Origin: Occallatibacter riparius
Lineage (GTDB): Bacteria; Acidobacteriota; Terriglobia; Terriglobales; Acidobacteriaceae
Direction of reading: 5' to 3'
NCBI RefSeq assembly: GCF_025264625.1
Contig: NZ_CP093313.1
Location: 3,410,001-3,474,000 of the forward strand
Length of the DNA stretch: 64,000 nucleotides
Both the position numbers and the translations under genes were made by a program. The notes below the pieces were generated by a model. That model worked only from the letters and a program-made list of their open reading frames with translations. It was not told the origin of the DNA and made no database searches. How positions within the stretch are numbered: the first letter of the stretch is position 1; each line of letters begins with the position of its first letter. Shown here one piece after another: positions 54,825 through 64,000 of this stretch.

Positions 54825-57800
54825 TCCAATTCGGCTGCGGGCATTCGGCAGTTCTGTCGTAGTCCCGCTATTGCTCCTGACTGCGATGCCGGCGTGGGCC
54901 GTCGACAACCGACGCGGCCTCCCGCAATATATGCACGACTCCTGGGGAGCAGAGAAAGGTTTCATGGGAGGGACAATCTTTGCCATCGCTAAGTCTCGCG
55001 ATGGCTATTTGTGGCTGGGCACCGAACACGGACTCGTTCGGTTCGACGGGTCCGACTTCACTGCCGTGCCGGAGCCTTTGTCAGACGGTCGTCACGCCGG
55101 CGCGGTGCGTGGTCTTGTGGAAGACGCCGACGGGGAACTTTGGGTGCGTCTCGACGGCCCCCGTCTGCTCCGGTATGAGAATGGGACGTTCGATGATCCC
55201 GTTGCAAAATTCGGGCTGACAGATGCAGCCTTTACGGCTACTTCGCAGGACACTCGGGGAAAGCTGTTGGTCTGGGGACCAAAAAACGGGACACTTCGAT
55301 TTCAGAACGGCGAATTTGATCGGACATCTGCTTGCGACGACATGAACGGCATCGTGATCTCCGTTCTCGATTCGACAGATGGCACGTTGTGGCTGGGTAC
55401 GCGCGACGCAGGTTTGTACCAGGTACAAAACGGCAATTGTAACCAAGTCTTCTCTGAGGTTCGGCTCCAAAGCGTAAATGCGCTTGCTGCGTCAGAAGCT
55501 GGAGGGGTCTGGATCGGGTCGGAAGCCGGGTTGTACCTCTGGGAACATGGGACCCTTGTCCCGCTCGATCTCCCCCAACAACTACGCAGGGCACAGATTT
55601 TCGCGCTTACCAGAGATCACCACCACAACCTTTGGGTTGGAACGGACCACGGCCTTTTCCGAATCAATCTTCTAAGCAGGAAAGTCACCGGCTTTCTTGG
55701 CAGCACTGCCGGAATTGAGGTCTCGGCCATTTATGAGGACAACGAAGGCGAGATATGGTTCGGATGCGGCCGCACCCTGCAACGCTTGCGTGACGGAATG
55801 TTCGCTTCGTACTTCCTGCAGGAAGGGCAGCTCAATGAGAACGGAGGTCCGATTTTTGTCGACGACGCCGAGCGCACCTGGTTTGCGCCGGTCTCAGGCG
55901 GCCTCTTCTTTTTGAAGGACGGGGCCATCCAACGCGTGTCTGTGCCGGCTCTGAACAATGACGTGATCTATTCGATCAGTGGTGGCGACGGTGAACTTTG
56001 GCTCGGTCGCCAGCAGGGTGGTCTGACTCAGCTGACACGGCGCGGCGATCAATGGGTTGCCCGAACCTACACCCGTAAAGACGGATTAGCGCAGAACAGC
56101 GTATATACAGTGGTGCGCGCACGGGATGGCGCAATTTGGGCTGGCACAGTGAGCGGCGGTCTGAGCGTACTCCGCAATGGCCAATTCAAGAATTATTCGG
56201 TCGACACCGGTCTCCGCTCCAATGCCATCTTCTCTGCGATGGAGGCCTCCGATGGAACGATGTGGTTCGCTTCACCGAGCGGACTCGTCTCTTTTGCCGG
56301 TGACCATTGGACAACATATAGTGCGAACACTGCAGAGCCGTCACCGAATGTCAGGACCGTTTTCGAAGACTCCGGGAAGGTTCTCTGGATTGGCACATCG
56401 CATGGGCTAGCCCGTTTTGACCATGGACGCATTGCAATTCCTGATGACCTGCCAGAGGCCCTCACCGAAGAGGTACTGGGCATCGGACAGGATGCCCAGG
56501 GGTTCCTCTGGGTCGCAACCGCACACCATGTCGTTCGGGTGGACCGCGGTCCACTGCTCTCCGGCACTCTCTCCGAGAAGGACGTACTCAGCTACGCGGC
56601 GGAGGATGGCCTTCTTGAAACCGAAGGAGTGCGGCGCGACCGCTGCCTCGTTTCTGACTCTTCGGGACGGATTTGGCTCTCGCGACAACATTCGCTGGCC
56701 TTCGCGGATGTGCAAGCCGCAGATGGATACCGTTGGCCTGCCAGCGTACGGATCGACTCTGTCTCACCGGGAGAAGCGTATTCACCTGGTAAGCCGCTCG
56801 ACGTGCCTCCTGGAACCCGAAATATCACGTTCCGGTATTCACCAACGGCCTTATTCATGCCCGGGCGTATTCAGTTTCGTTATCGGTTGGATGACTATGA
56901 TCAGGCATGGAGCCAGGACGATTCCTTGCGTCAGGTTGTCTACACGCATCTGTCTCCGGGGCGCTATACCTTCCGCATCATGGCTTCCAACGCTCTCGGA
57001 GCTTGGAATGGTCCGGAGACCGATATTGCACTCATCATTCGTCCAGCACTCTGGCAGACATGGTATTTCCGTCTGTTATGTGCTGTCGCCTTTGCGATAG
57101 CGATCGTTTGGCTCTACCGCATCCGGATGCTTCACTACAATGAGCGCCTGAACCGTCGTTTTCAGGACCGTCTGGCGGAACGCACCCGCATAGCGCAAGA
57201 CCTTCACGACACCCTCCTGCAAGGTGTCCTCAGTGCATCCCTTCAGTTGGACATCGCCCAGGACCACCTGCCCGACGATTCGCCTGCGCGACCGATGCTT
57301 GGCCGTGTTCTGCAACTCATGCGGCAGGTTACCGAAGAAGGACGCGAAGCCTTGCGGAGCCTTCGCTCCTTCAATAGCGGCACAACAATCGAGACGGCAT
57401 TCGCCCGTCCGCCCCAGGAGGCGGGCCTGACGCAATCGTCCACCTACAGGGTTCACGTTGAAGGTGGCCCACGTCAGCTTATGCCCGCTGTAGGCAACGA
57501 GGTGATTTTCATTGGCAGAGAAGCATTACTCAACGCATTCAATCATGCTCAGGCACGCAACATCGACGTAACTATCGAATATGGTTCGCGAGCCTTTCGC
57601 TTCCTGGTGCACGACGATGGCTGCGGAATCGATCCAGCTATTCTGAAGAACGGCCGTTATGGCCACTGGGGTTTAGCTGGCATGCGCGAACGCGCTGAGG
57701 CCATCGGTTCCGTGCTCAAGATCCAAAGCCGCGGCTCGGGCGGAACAGATGTTGAACTGACCGTCCCCGCTGTGATTGCCTTCGCTGACTTGAGGGTGCG

Positions 57801-57873
57801 GGATTCATGGTGGCCCTGGCGGGCAAAGAAGGACTATTCTAAGGTGCGTGAGAACAGGCAGCCGCCCCCATGA
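54748..57873 (+). CDS. Propeller-type sensor histidine kinase (Reg_prop, Y_Y_Y, HisKA_3, HATPase)
   Basis: Up to 1041 residues from ATG 54748, overlapping the lipoprotein gene by 77 bases; a TTG near 54808 would remove the overlap and still leave the signal peptide (VVVPLLLLTAMPAWAVD). About twelve propeller repeats follow, of the type DGYLWLGTEHGLVRFDG and DGTLWLGTRDAGLYQV. A Y_Y_Y domain (FRYRLDDYDQAWSQ) and one membrane helix (LLCAVAFAIAIVWLYRI) come next. The kinase part has His820 in RIAQDLHDTLLQG, the N box REALLNAFNHAQA, and DDGCGI. It senses a periplasmic signal, often an oligosaccharide, and phosphorylates the adjacent regulator. Confidence 0.93.
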   Translation: MIFTTQKADCITLSKLWWKGLNIFRDPIRLRAFGSSVVVPLLLLTAMPAWAVDNRRGLPQYMHDSWGAEKGFMGGTIFAIAKSRDGYLWLGTEHGLVRFDGSDFTAVPEPLSDGRHAGAVRGLVEDADGELWVRLDGPRLLRYENGTFDDPVAKFGLTDAAFTATSQDTRGKLLVWGPKNGTLRFQNGEFDRTSACDDMNGIVISVLDSTDGTLWLGTRDAGLYQVQNGNCNQVFSEVRLQSVNALAASEAGGVWIGSEAGLYLWEHGTLVPLDLPQQLRRAQIFALTRDHHHNLWVGTDHGLFRINLLSRKVTGFLGSTAGIEVSAIYEDNEGEIWFGCGRTLQRLRDGMFASYFLQEGQLNENGGPIFVDDAERTWFAPVSGGLFFLKDGAIQRVSVPALNNDVIYSISGGDGELWLGRQQGGLTQLTRRGDQWVARTYTRKDGLAQNSVYTVVRARDGAIWAGTVSGGLSVLRNGQFKNYSVDTGLRSNAIFSAMEASDGTMWFASPSGLVSFAGDHWTTYSANTAEPSPNVRTVFEDSGKVLWIGTSHGLARFDHGRIAIPDDLPEALTEEVLGIGQDAQGFLWVATAHHVVRVDRGPLLSGTLSEKDVLSYAAEDGLLETEGVRRDRCLVSDSSGRIWLSRQHSLAFADVQAADGYRWPASVRIDSVSPGEAYSPGKPLDVPPGTRNITFRYSPTALFMPGRIQFRYRLDDYDQAWSQDDSLRQVVYTHLSPGRYTFRIMASNALGAWNGPETDIALIIRPALWQTWYFRLLCAVAFAIAIVWLYRIRMLHYNERLNRRFQDRLAERTRIAQDLHDTLLQGVLSASLQLDIAQDHLPDDSPARPMLGRVLQLMRQVTEEGREALRSLRSFNSGTTIETAFARPPQEAGLTQSSTYRVHVEGGPRQLMPAVGNEVIFIGREALLNAFNHAQARNIDVTIEYGSRAFRFLVHDDGCGIDPAILKNGRYGHWGLAGMRERAEAIGSVLKIQSRGSGGTDVELTVPAVIAFADLRVRDSWWPWRAKKDYSKVRENRQPPP

Positions 57874-58502
57874 ACAAACTGTCGGTTCCAATTCGTATTC
57901 TGTCCGTAGACGATCACCCGCTCATGCGCGAGGGAATCGCGGCCGTCATTCGGAATGAACCGGATATGCAGCTTGTCGCGGAAGCAGTCAACGGTGAGGA
58001 AGCGATCATTCGCTTTCGCGAACATCGGCCGGATATCGTCTTGATGGATCTCCGTCTGCCAGACATCTGTGGTACAGAAGCAGTCCGTGCGATTCGTCGC
58101 GAGTTCAGCGATGCACGCATTATCGTTCTGACCACTTTCGATGGTGACGCGGATATCCGTCTGGCCTTAGAGGCGGGTGCACAAAGCTACATGCTCAAGA
58201 GCATGCCCCGGCGGGAACTGGTGGAAGTTATTCGAAAAGTGCACGAGGGCAAGCGTCACGTGCCGCCGGAGGTCGCCGCCCAACTTGCAGAGCACATGGG
58301 CCAGGAGTTCCTCAGCCGCCGAGAAATCGAAGTCCTCGAGAGAATCGCCGGCGGCAATCGCAACAGCGACATCGCATCGATGCTATTCATCAGCGAAGAA
58401 ACCGTAAAAGGTCACGTTAAGCACATCATGGAGAAACTCGGCGCAAATGACCGCACGGAAGCTGTCGCTATCGGTGTGCGTCGAGGCATTATCAGGCTTT
58501 AG
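57870..58502 (+). CDS. NarL/LuxR-family response regulator
   Basis: 210 residues from ATG 57870, overlapping the kinase stop by ATGA. The receiver domain has the acidic pair in LSVDDHPLMREG, the phosphorylated Asp60 in DIVLMDLRLPD, and the Lys in YMLKSMPRREL. The C-terminal LuxR-type HTH reads LSRREIEVLERIAGGNRNSD and SEETVKGHVKHIMEKLGA. It is the cognate partner of the propeller kinase. Its targets are not visible; the lipoprotein gene upstream is a candidate. Confidence 0.95.
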   Translation: MNKLSVPIRILSVDDHPLMREGIAAVIRNEPDMQLVAEAVNGEEAIIRFREHRPDIVLMDLRLPDICGTEAVRAIRREFSDARIIVLTTFDGDADIRLALEAGAQSYMLKSMPRRELVEVIRKVHEGKRHVPPEVAAQLAEHMGQEFLSRREIEVLERIAGGNRNSDIASMLFISEETVKGHVKHIMEKLGANDRTEAVAIGVRRGIIRL

Positions 58503-58923
58503 CCGGTTCGCCCCCCAGAAAGGGTTGTTTTCCCTGACCTCCTGAGTGTTGTCCTTAAAAGCCCCCTTATCGGGATGGCTTTCCCCCGCTGTAAAGCAGA
58601 TAGTCATTCCAGAACGGACGTTACGCGTTGGGCACTCACGATTGCCGAACGGCAAATACGCGGACTTCCTCCCAAAACATCTTCGTGACCATCAGGCTCA
58701 TTTTGCCGTCAGGTCCGAACCAAACGTTCTGGCATTGGAACCGTTCGAGTACGGATCAACGAAATCGCGATGAAGAACCACCGCCCGGCTAGATTGAACT
58801 GAGCGTGAAGCGCAATCCCTGCCCGCTAAGACAAGGCCGTCTAGGCAAATTGATCAAACGAATCAGTGCAGTAACAGTCCAGGCACGCACATTCAACTTC
58901 ACAACCCAGAGAGGAGTACTTCT
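58503..58923. other. 421-base intergenic region with a weak hairpin
   Basis: AAAGCC-CCC (58558-58566) can pair with GGG-at-GGCTTT (58572-58582) with a two-base bulge; no T run follows, so termination after the response regulator is only possible. A 75-codon open frame (58546-58773) has no motif or ribosome site. The end carries the promoter and the AGAGGAG ribosome site of the next gene. Confidence 0.45.
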
Positions 58924-59643
58924 ATGACAAGTCAGCGCAAAGCGACTATCGTCTTCTGTCACGGCATTTGGGCCGATGGCTCGTGCTTCAGCAAGGTCAT
59001 TCCCGCATTGCAAGCGGACGGCCATGAGGTCATTGCAGTTCAATACAGCTTGGAGTCGTTCGAAGAGGACGTGGCCATGGTTAAGCACACTCTCAACCGT
59101 GTCAGTAGCCCCGTTCTCCTCGTCGGCCACTCCTATGGCGGCGCCACGATCACCGCCTCGGGAGTCGATGAGCGCGTGGCTGGTCTCGTCTACATTGGAG
59201 CGGTTGCGCCGGACGTCGGCGAGACTGTTCAGGACCAACTCAACAAGTATCCCTCGGATATCTTTTCTCGCGTAGAGGTCGCTGATGGCTACGCCTGGAT
59301 GCTTCCGAATGCGACCGAGTTCTTCTGCGGCGACCTTTCCGAGCAGGAGCAGAAACTCGTCTGGGCGACACATTTCCCACCTCACGCCGACCTCTTCACG
59401 CGTTGTGCTGTTCAGCGTACCCCGTGGAAGTCGAAGCCAAGCTGGTACATTTTGTGCCTGCAAGACCATACCGTTCACCCCGATCTCCAACGATGGGTCT
59501 CGAAGCGCATGGGAGCGACTGTGATTGAGGTCGAAAGCAGTCACGTACCGATGCTCTCCAAACCCGATGTCGTTCTCGATGTGATTCGAAAAGCTGCTGC
59601 AGCCGTGATGGAAAAGAAGGACACATTGGCGTATTCCTCTTAG
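58924..59643 (+). CDS. Alpha/beta hydrolase, first of a tandem pair
   Basis: 239 residues, ATG 58924 with AGAGGAG eight bases upstream. TIVFCHGIWADGSCFSKVIP supplies the oxyanion hole HG, VLLVGHSYGGATIT the nucleophile Ser (GHSYG), and the C-terminal ESSHVPMLSKPDVV the catalytic His. The lack of a signal peptide makes it cytoplasmic. Such small esterase-like proteins act on diverse esters; the substrate is unknown. It closely resembles the next gene across the whole length. Confidence 0.9.
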   Translation: MTSQRKATIVFCHGIWADGSCFSKVIPALQADGHEVIAVQYSLESFEEDVAMVKHTLNRVSSPVLLVGHSYGGATITASGVDERVAGLVYIGAVAPDVGETVQDQLNKYPSDIFSRVEVADGYAWMLPNATEFFCGDLSEQEQKLVWATHFPPHADLFTRCAVQRTPWKSKPSWYILCLQDHTVHPDLQRWVSKRMGATVIEVESSHVPMLSKPDVVLDVIRKAAAAVMEKKDTLAYSS

Positions 59644-59906
59644 GTGTGTGGGAGAGCCACCGTGACGGCGGTTTCTCCCACAACCACAATTGAAAGGACC
59701 GCCGGTCCTTGCGATTCCCATCGCTGGTGTGAATTCAGTCACGAGCTAACCTGCTGCATGCAATCGGGCAATAGCAGCAAAAACCGCAGTTTGATGCAAT
59801 TCGAACTGCCTGACCTCAATCCTTGCGGGGAGCCAACCCGTGCAATTGCTCACGGCGCATAGTGCCTCGCACAGGTGTGCCCTCGGCACACGCGAAGGGC
59901 TTTATT

Positions 59907-60647
59907 ATGGCTACTCAGCACAAGCCAAGCATCGTTTTCGTCCACGATATCTGGGCCGACGGTTCTTCTTTCAGCAAGTTGATACCGCCGCTCCAGGCCG
60001 ATGGGTATGAAGTCCTTGCGTCTCAACACCGACTGGACACTTTTGACGACGATATAGAAACCGTGAGGCAAACGATAGATCGCGCGAGCGGCCCTGTTTT
60101 GCTGGTTGGCCATTCGTACGGCGGCTCGCTTATCACGCACGCTGGAACGGACCCTCGAGTGGCAGGCCTCGTCTACATCGCGGCCCTCAGTCTCGACTCG
60201 GGCGAGACCTTGCATGGGCTTCAAGCCAAGTTCCCAACTGCGGACATCTACTCGCACATAGATGTGAGATTTGGGCGCGCCTGGATGAAGCCCGATGGAA
60301 TTGCATGTTTCGTGGGAGATCTGCCTGATCATGAGCAGAAATTAGTCTGGGCGACACAGAACCCGTGCGCAGCCGATTTACTTGCCGAAATCGCCGGGGG
60401 CATCGGATGGAAGTCGAAGCCAAGCTGGTACATCGTCTGCACGAACGACCGCACTCTACATCCCGAACTGCAGCACTTCATGGCAAAGAGAATGAGGTCA
60501 ACCATCTTCGAGATAGCAAGCGGTCATGTTCCGATGTTGTCCCAGCCCAAAGTCGTGCTGGATGTCATCAGGGAAGCAGGCGCTGCGATTATGAATGGCG
60601 CAGAAAAGCATTCCCAGGTTCATAGTAGATCGCCGCTGGTGAGATGA
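59907..60647 (+). CDS. Alpha/beta hydrolase, second of a tandem pair
   Basis: About 246 residues from ATG 59907 (AAGGG upstream). It matches its neighbour throughout: SIVFVHDIWADGSSFSKLIP, VLLVGHSYGGSLIT, WKSKPSWYIVCTNDRTLHP and ASGHVPMLSQPKVV. The oxyanion-hole HG of the first copy is HD here, which may change or weaken activity, while the GHSYG serine and C-terminal His remain. It arose by tandem duplication. Dps follows after 58 bases, so a stress-related unit is possible. Confidence 0.88.
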   Translation: MATQHKPSIVFVHDIWADGSSFSKLIPPLQADGYEVLASQHRLDTFDDDIETVRQTIDRASGPVLLVGHSYGGSLITHAGTDPRVAGLVYIAALSLDSGETLHGLQAKFPTADIYSHIDVRFGRAWMKPDGIACFVGDLPDHEQKLVWATQNPCAADLLAEIAGGIGWKSKPSWYIVCTNDRTLHPELQHFMAKRMRSTIFEIASGHVPMLSQPKVVLDVIREAGAAIMNGAEKHSQVHSRSPLVR

Positions 60648-60705
60648 CTTCAGGGGCGGAGGATCTCGAGCCGCCCTTACAACTCGACTGTATCCGGAGG
60701 CAAAA

Positions 60706-61227
60706 ATGAAAAAAGGCAACATGACAGGTTCAGGTTCCGCAACTTCCGCACCACCTGCACTTCAACTTTCGCATGAAGGTCGGCAAGAGATCGGCGAACT
60801 GCTACGTTTCTTGTTGGCGGACTTCTTTACTCTCTACATCAAGACCAAAAGCTTCCACTGGCATATGCAGGGCCCGCATTTTCGCGACTATCATCTTCTG
60901 CTTGACGAACAATCCGAAGAACTGTTCGAGGCAACCGACGCAATTGCTGAAAGAGCAAGGAAGATCGGTCAGTCCACGATTCGCTCCATCGGTGATATTG
61001 CTCGCTTTCAACGCTTGAATGACGCTGAGATCAGCGACGCTCCTCCAGTCGCCATGCTGCAAATGCTTTATGAAGACAATGCCGCATTAGCAGGCTTCAT
61101 GCGCAGCACTCACCAGGTGTGCGATGCCTCAGGCGATCCTGCTACGGCGAGCCTGTTAGAGAACTGGATCGACGAGGCTGAACGTCGGTCGTGGTTCCTG
61201 TCCGCAACGGTCAAGTCTGCCTGCTAA
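60706..61227 (+). CDS. dps: Dps-family ferritin-like DNA-protection protein
   Basis: 173 residues from ATG 60706 with GGAGG four to five bases upstream. The ferroxidase site at the dimer interface is visible: YIKTKSFHWHMQGPHFRDYH and LLLDEQSEELFEATDAIAER, with His, Asp and Glu ligands in the usual spacing. The N-terminal tail of about 20 residues (Ser/Gly/Pro-rich, KKGNM start) may contact DNA. Dps forms a dodecamer that oxidises iron with peroxide and shields DNA. It fits the nearby hydrolase pair as a stress group, by position only. Confidence 0.93.
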   Translation: MKKGNMTGSGSATSAPPALQLSHEGRQEIGELLRFLLADFFTLYIKTKSFHWHMQGPHFRDYHLLLDEQSEELFEATDAIAERARKIGQSTIRSIGDIARFQRLNDAEISDAPPVAMLQMLYEDNAALAGFMRSTHQVCDASGDPATASLLENWIDEAERRSWFLSATVKSAC

Positions 61228-61512
61228 AGCCGCCTTCCTCCTCCGTGAGTCAATGAATGGCATCAAACCATCTCTGCTAGATGTGCGATGGCTTAGCGGC
61301 CGACTGCTGTATCGGGAACTCCTCAGAGTCACTCATGACGGGCGGGAATCGCAGCGCCCGGAGATTGCCGGAGGGCATGCGTACGTCAACCACGCAGACA
61401 ATCGGGCTGCGGTTCTGATGCCGAGAAGGCGAAATTAGTCACCGTACCGTATTACCCTGCAACTTGCCGAAACGGAGCGACGTGTCGGAACCTAAGTTTG
61501 CATCGAGAAGCA

Positions 61513-61704
61513 TCACCTTCGCTGGTGGCGAGATTGTTCGCGGAGTCCTCGCGCCAGTTGGCTGGGCTGATACCCTGTCTTCCGGATTGCCTCGAGGACG
61601 CGACTGCGCAGCGGCTCGCGCACCTTGACCGTGTCGTTGAGAACGTGCGAAACAGTGCCCAGAGATACGCCCGCGAGCTTCGGGATCTGATTCATGTTTG
61701 CCAT
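61513..61704 (-). pseudogene. LacI-family regulator fragment (DNA-binding domain only)
   Basis: From ATG 61704 the frame reads MNQIPKLAGVSLGTVSHVLN and KVREPLRSRVLEAIRKTGYQ, PSQLARGLRE, which is the LacI HTH and hinge. It then diverges and stops at 61513, losing the about 270-residue sugar-binding domain. An in-frame ATG at 61758 adds 18 residues without LacI similarity. It is a relic, perhaps of a regulator for the broken TonB receptor on the other strand. Confidence 0.8.
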
Positions 61705-61758
61705 GGCTGCCTCATCTTCGGTCCTCTGCTCCGATGTCCGCGATCGCTTCGCGGTCAA

Positions 61759-62149
61759 ACCCGGGCCTCCATGGGAAGCTGCAAATGAATCCTTTCAGCC
61801 AAGCGTAGCAGAGGTCGAAAACGCATCGTGTTGACAGCGGGTAGCGCACTCAGTCGAAAGACTTCAAAGCGTCGTCTGTGGAGACTTCCGTAGTTGCCGA
61901 ACAGATGCGACCATCCGACTCGCCGTCGGCTTGCTGGGGTGCTTCCATAAGCCCTCATAACTTCGACCGCAAGGCTGAAAGTCACAAGGCATCGAGCGAT
62001 CCGATTGCGGCTTTAAGCGCAATTACGATCCGGGATCACTTTACAGGTCCTATTCACACTCAAATTCCGAGCCTCGCCCGATGGAACACCTTGGACCGTG
62101 CGCGCGCGACGGCCCACGGCGTGGGCTCCACTCAACGGTGTAACTATAA
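61759..62149. other. 391-base stretch without a supported gene
   Basis: Between the LacI relic and the first recognisable TonB-receptor sequence. Short frames on both strands carry no motif. It presumably contains scrambled remains of the receptor's 5' end. Confidence 0.4.
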
Positions 62150-64000
62150 CGACGGGGATTTCGCCGGTTCTGACAAAGAACTCGTCACATTCAGGAAACA
62201 CCGGTCTATGCAACAACTTCGGCGGCACTGTCGGCGGGCCCATCTGGAAGAACAAGACATTCTTCTTCTTCGACTACGACACGACCCGCGCCAGCAACCT
62301 GGGTACATACCAGGCCGGCGTTCCCTCTGACGCCGAGCGGGCCGGCGACTTTGGCGAGGTGTGCGGCGCGCAGGGCGGCACCTTCGACCAGAATGGCAAG
62401 TGCTCCGTGGCCCAGGGACAGATCTGGGACCCCTATAGCGGGAGCTACCAGAACGTCGAGGGCTATGGGTCGGGCGCGGTGCGCAGCGCTTACATCCCAT
62501 ATAACAACATCGCCGCATACTCTAGTCCGGGGAACCCCAAGTTGCCGCCTTCCCTTGAGCTACCGGCCGGGGCCGGCAATCTGATCGACCCGGTGGCCAA
62601 GAAGATGATGCAGCTCTTCCCGAAGCCATCGGCGAACATGGCCAATCCAACCATCTACGACAACTGGTCGGCCGCGGGCGCGAGCCATTCTCCCAACAAT
62701 CAGTTCGAACGGGTTCATCGGCGTGCCGGCCACGTTCATCGGAGGCGGTTACTATTCCGCCGCCTTCACCAGTATCGGCGGAGATCCCTACGCCAACTAC
62801 AAGCAGGGGAAGAGCACCGGGCAGGCCGGTGTAATGCTTAACAAGGTCTGGGGAGAACATGATGTCAAGTTCGGATTCGAAGGCCGCCAACACATCATGA
62901 ACTACATTCAGACCGAAGCTCCCAACGGCAATTTCAATTTCGATACCGGTGGATCATCGGGATGTTTCTATGACCTCTCGCTCTGCGGCGGCGACGCCAT
63001 GGCCAGTTTCATGATGGGCCAGTCGAACAGCAACTACTACGAGATCCAGGACCAGCCCGCCACCCTCGACCGCCAGTATGCCGGATACGGTCAGGATAAC
63101 TGGAAGGTCAACCAGAAGCTGACCCTCAATCTTGGCTTGCGCTACGAAGTCTCTGTCCCGAGAACCGAACGGTATAACCGTCAAAAATTGGCTGGATCTC
63201 ACGGTGAAGTCGCCGCTCCAGCTAGCAGGCAATGCAGGATTCGACCGCACCCTCTACGGCGGCGAAGTGTTTGCGAACTCCGACCAGCGCAGAATCGTCA
63301 ACATGGACTGGAAAGACATCCAGCCTCGTTTCGGCTTTGCTTATCAATGGGACGCGAAGATCGTGATCCGCGGCGGCTATGGCATCTACTACTCGCAGCC
63401 CCGGTCCGGCGCAACAGGTGTCCAACCGTATTTGTCGGGCGGATTCAAGCAAGGCACCAGCGCGATTCTGACCTATAACAACGACGGTGCGACTTCCTAC
63501 GTACACCTCAACCATCCGTTCCCCAGTGGATTGCTGCAGCCGCCGGGCGCATCGCCTTGAGCACCGACCTGGACTACAGTGCTGCCGGAGCCCTGCGCGA
63601 CGTCACCAATACACCCTACGAGCAAAGCCTGAGTTTCGGCGTGGAACAGCAGTTGCCCTGGAGCCTTCTCTTCAACTTGCTTTATGCCGGCAAGAAGGGC
63701 ACCCATTTCTTTTTTTCCAGCGCCAACTGGATCAACCATCTTGGAGTTGGAGTCGAAAGCCTCCCAACCGGCGAGAAGGGTGCGCTCACCAACTACGTGG
63801 ACAATCCCCTCGCGGGAGTGATCACCGATCCGGGAAGCGATCTTTATTACGACCAGGTGCCAGCGTACTATTTGCAACTACCCTATCCTCAATTCCCTTG
63901 GGGGGTGAGCGTCGAACCGCCGCCGATTGCGAACTCGACGTACCACGCGCTGCAAGCAACGCTGGAGAAACGCTACCTATTTCGGCAAAGCACTCCCTCC
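62150..64000 (+). pseudogene. Oar-like TonB-dependent receptor, missing its N-terminus and broken in several places, runs off the right edge
   Basis: Four frame segments read as one receptor. FGGTVGGPIWKNKTFFFFDY opens the first (62210 on). Around 62703 it jumps to SNGFIGVPATFIGGGYYSAA, apparently with internal loss of about 100 or more codons. QDNWKVNQKLTLNLGLRYEV leads to a one-base break in the A5 run at 63183-63187, after which NWLDLTVKSPLQLAG and DIQPRFGFAYQW continue. Near 63552 a further base is missing, then STDLDYSAAGALRDVTNTPY and STYHALQATLEKRY run to the window end. Signal peptide, carboxypeptidase-regulatory and plug domains are absent upstream. Confidence 0.85.

Noticed and set aside
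58558..58582. Intrinsic terminator after the response regulator
   Set aside because: The stem is bulged and no T run follows, so it is only noted in the intergenic entry.

Overview
The window looks like a chromosome segment of an Acidobacteriota bacterium (class Terriglobia, Acidobacteriaceae-like). This is inferred from gene content: two orphan MacB/FtsX-type permeases of about 800 residues plus a remnant of a third, a Reg_prop/Y_Y_Y hybrid-fold histidine kinase, an Oar-like TonB receptor, many secreted glycosidases and an envelope of Gram-negative type (LptE). Base composition is GC-rich throughout, and no rRNA, tRNA or CRISPR array was seen.

Layout. 1-8.5 kb: a TPR protein split by a one-base indel, an ABC-type permease, an Ig-repeat lipoprotein glycosidase and an O-methyltransferase. 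8.8-15 kb: xylulokinase, a polytopic acyltransferase-like protein, a secreted carboxypeptidase-regulatory-domain protein, a DUF2231 membrane protein, a lone SIR2-domain protein and LptE. 15-23 kb: a second permease, then a Crp-type regulator, a stand-alone cyclic-nucleotide-binding protein and a tandem universal stress protein on the minus strand. These face a GH3 beta-glucosidase across an intergenic region that carries two GTGA-N6-TCAC palindromes 22 bp apart. 23-27.5 kb: a methyltransferase, shikimate kinase, heme O synthase with a DUF420 partner, and small membrane proteins. 27.6-38.4 kb: a sugar-acid cassette (KdgT-type permease, DUF1537 acid-sugar kinase, PdxA-type dehydrogenase) followed by a Tat-type glycosidase candidate, a GH31 enzyme and a ricin-lectin glycosidase.

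39.1-46.7 kb is the most notable region. It holds six genes joined by 4-base ATGA overlaps that encode a staphyloxanthin-type C30 carotenoid pathway: CrtN, an aldehyde dehydrogenase fused to a DUF2141 domain, CrtP, CrtQ, CrtO and an unknown 112-residue protein. A frameshifted XRE-cupin regulator gene precedes it and a decayed IS110 transposase follows it. No diapophytoene synthase lies in the window.

48.7-53.2 kb: an alpha/beta hydrolase, then two paralogous small proteins of unknown function directly upstream of a DyP-type peroxidase. 53.7-58.5 kb: a lipoprotein with a lectin/GH16-like fold overlapping a propeller-type histidine kinase and a NarL-type response regulator. 58.9-61.2 kb: two tandem duplicated alpha/beta hydrolases and Dps. 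61.5-64 kb: gene remnants, namely a LacI-family DNA-binding fragment and a TonB-dependent receptor broken by at least three frame changes, running off the right edge.

Several breaks can be restored by changing one base in a short homopolymer, so some apparent pseudogenes may be assembly errors. The IS110 and TonB regions look truly decayed.
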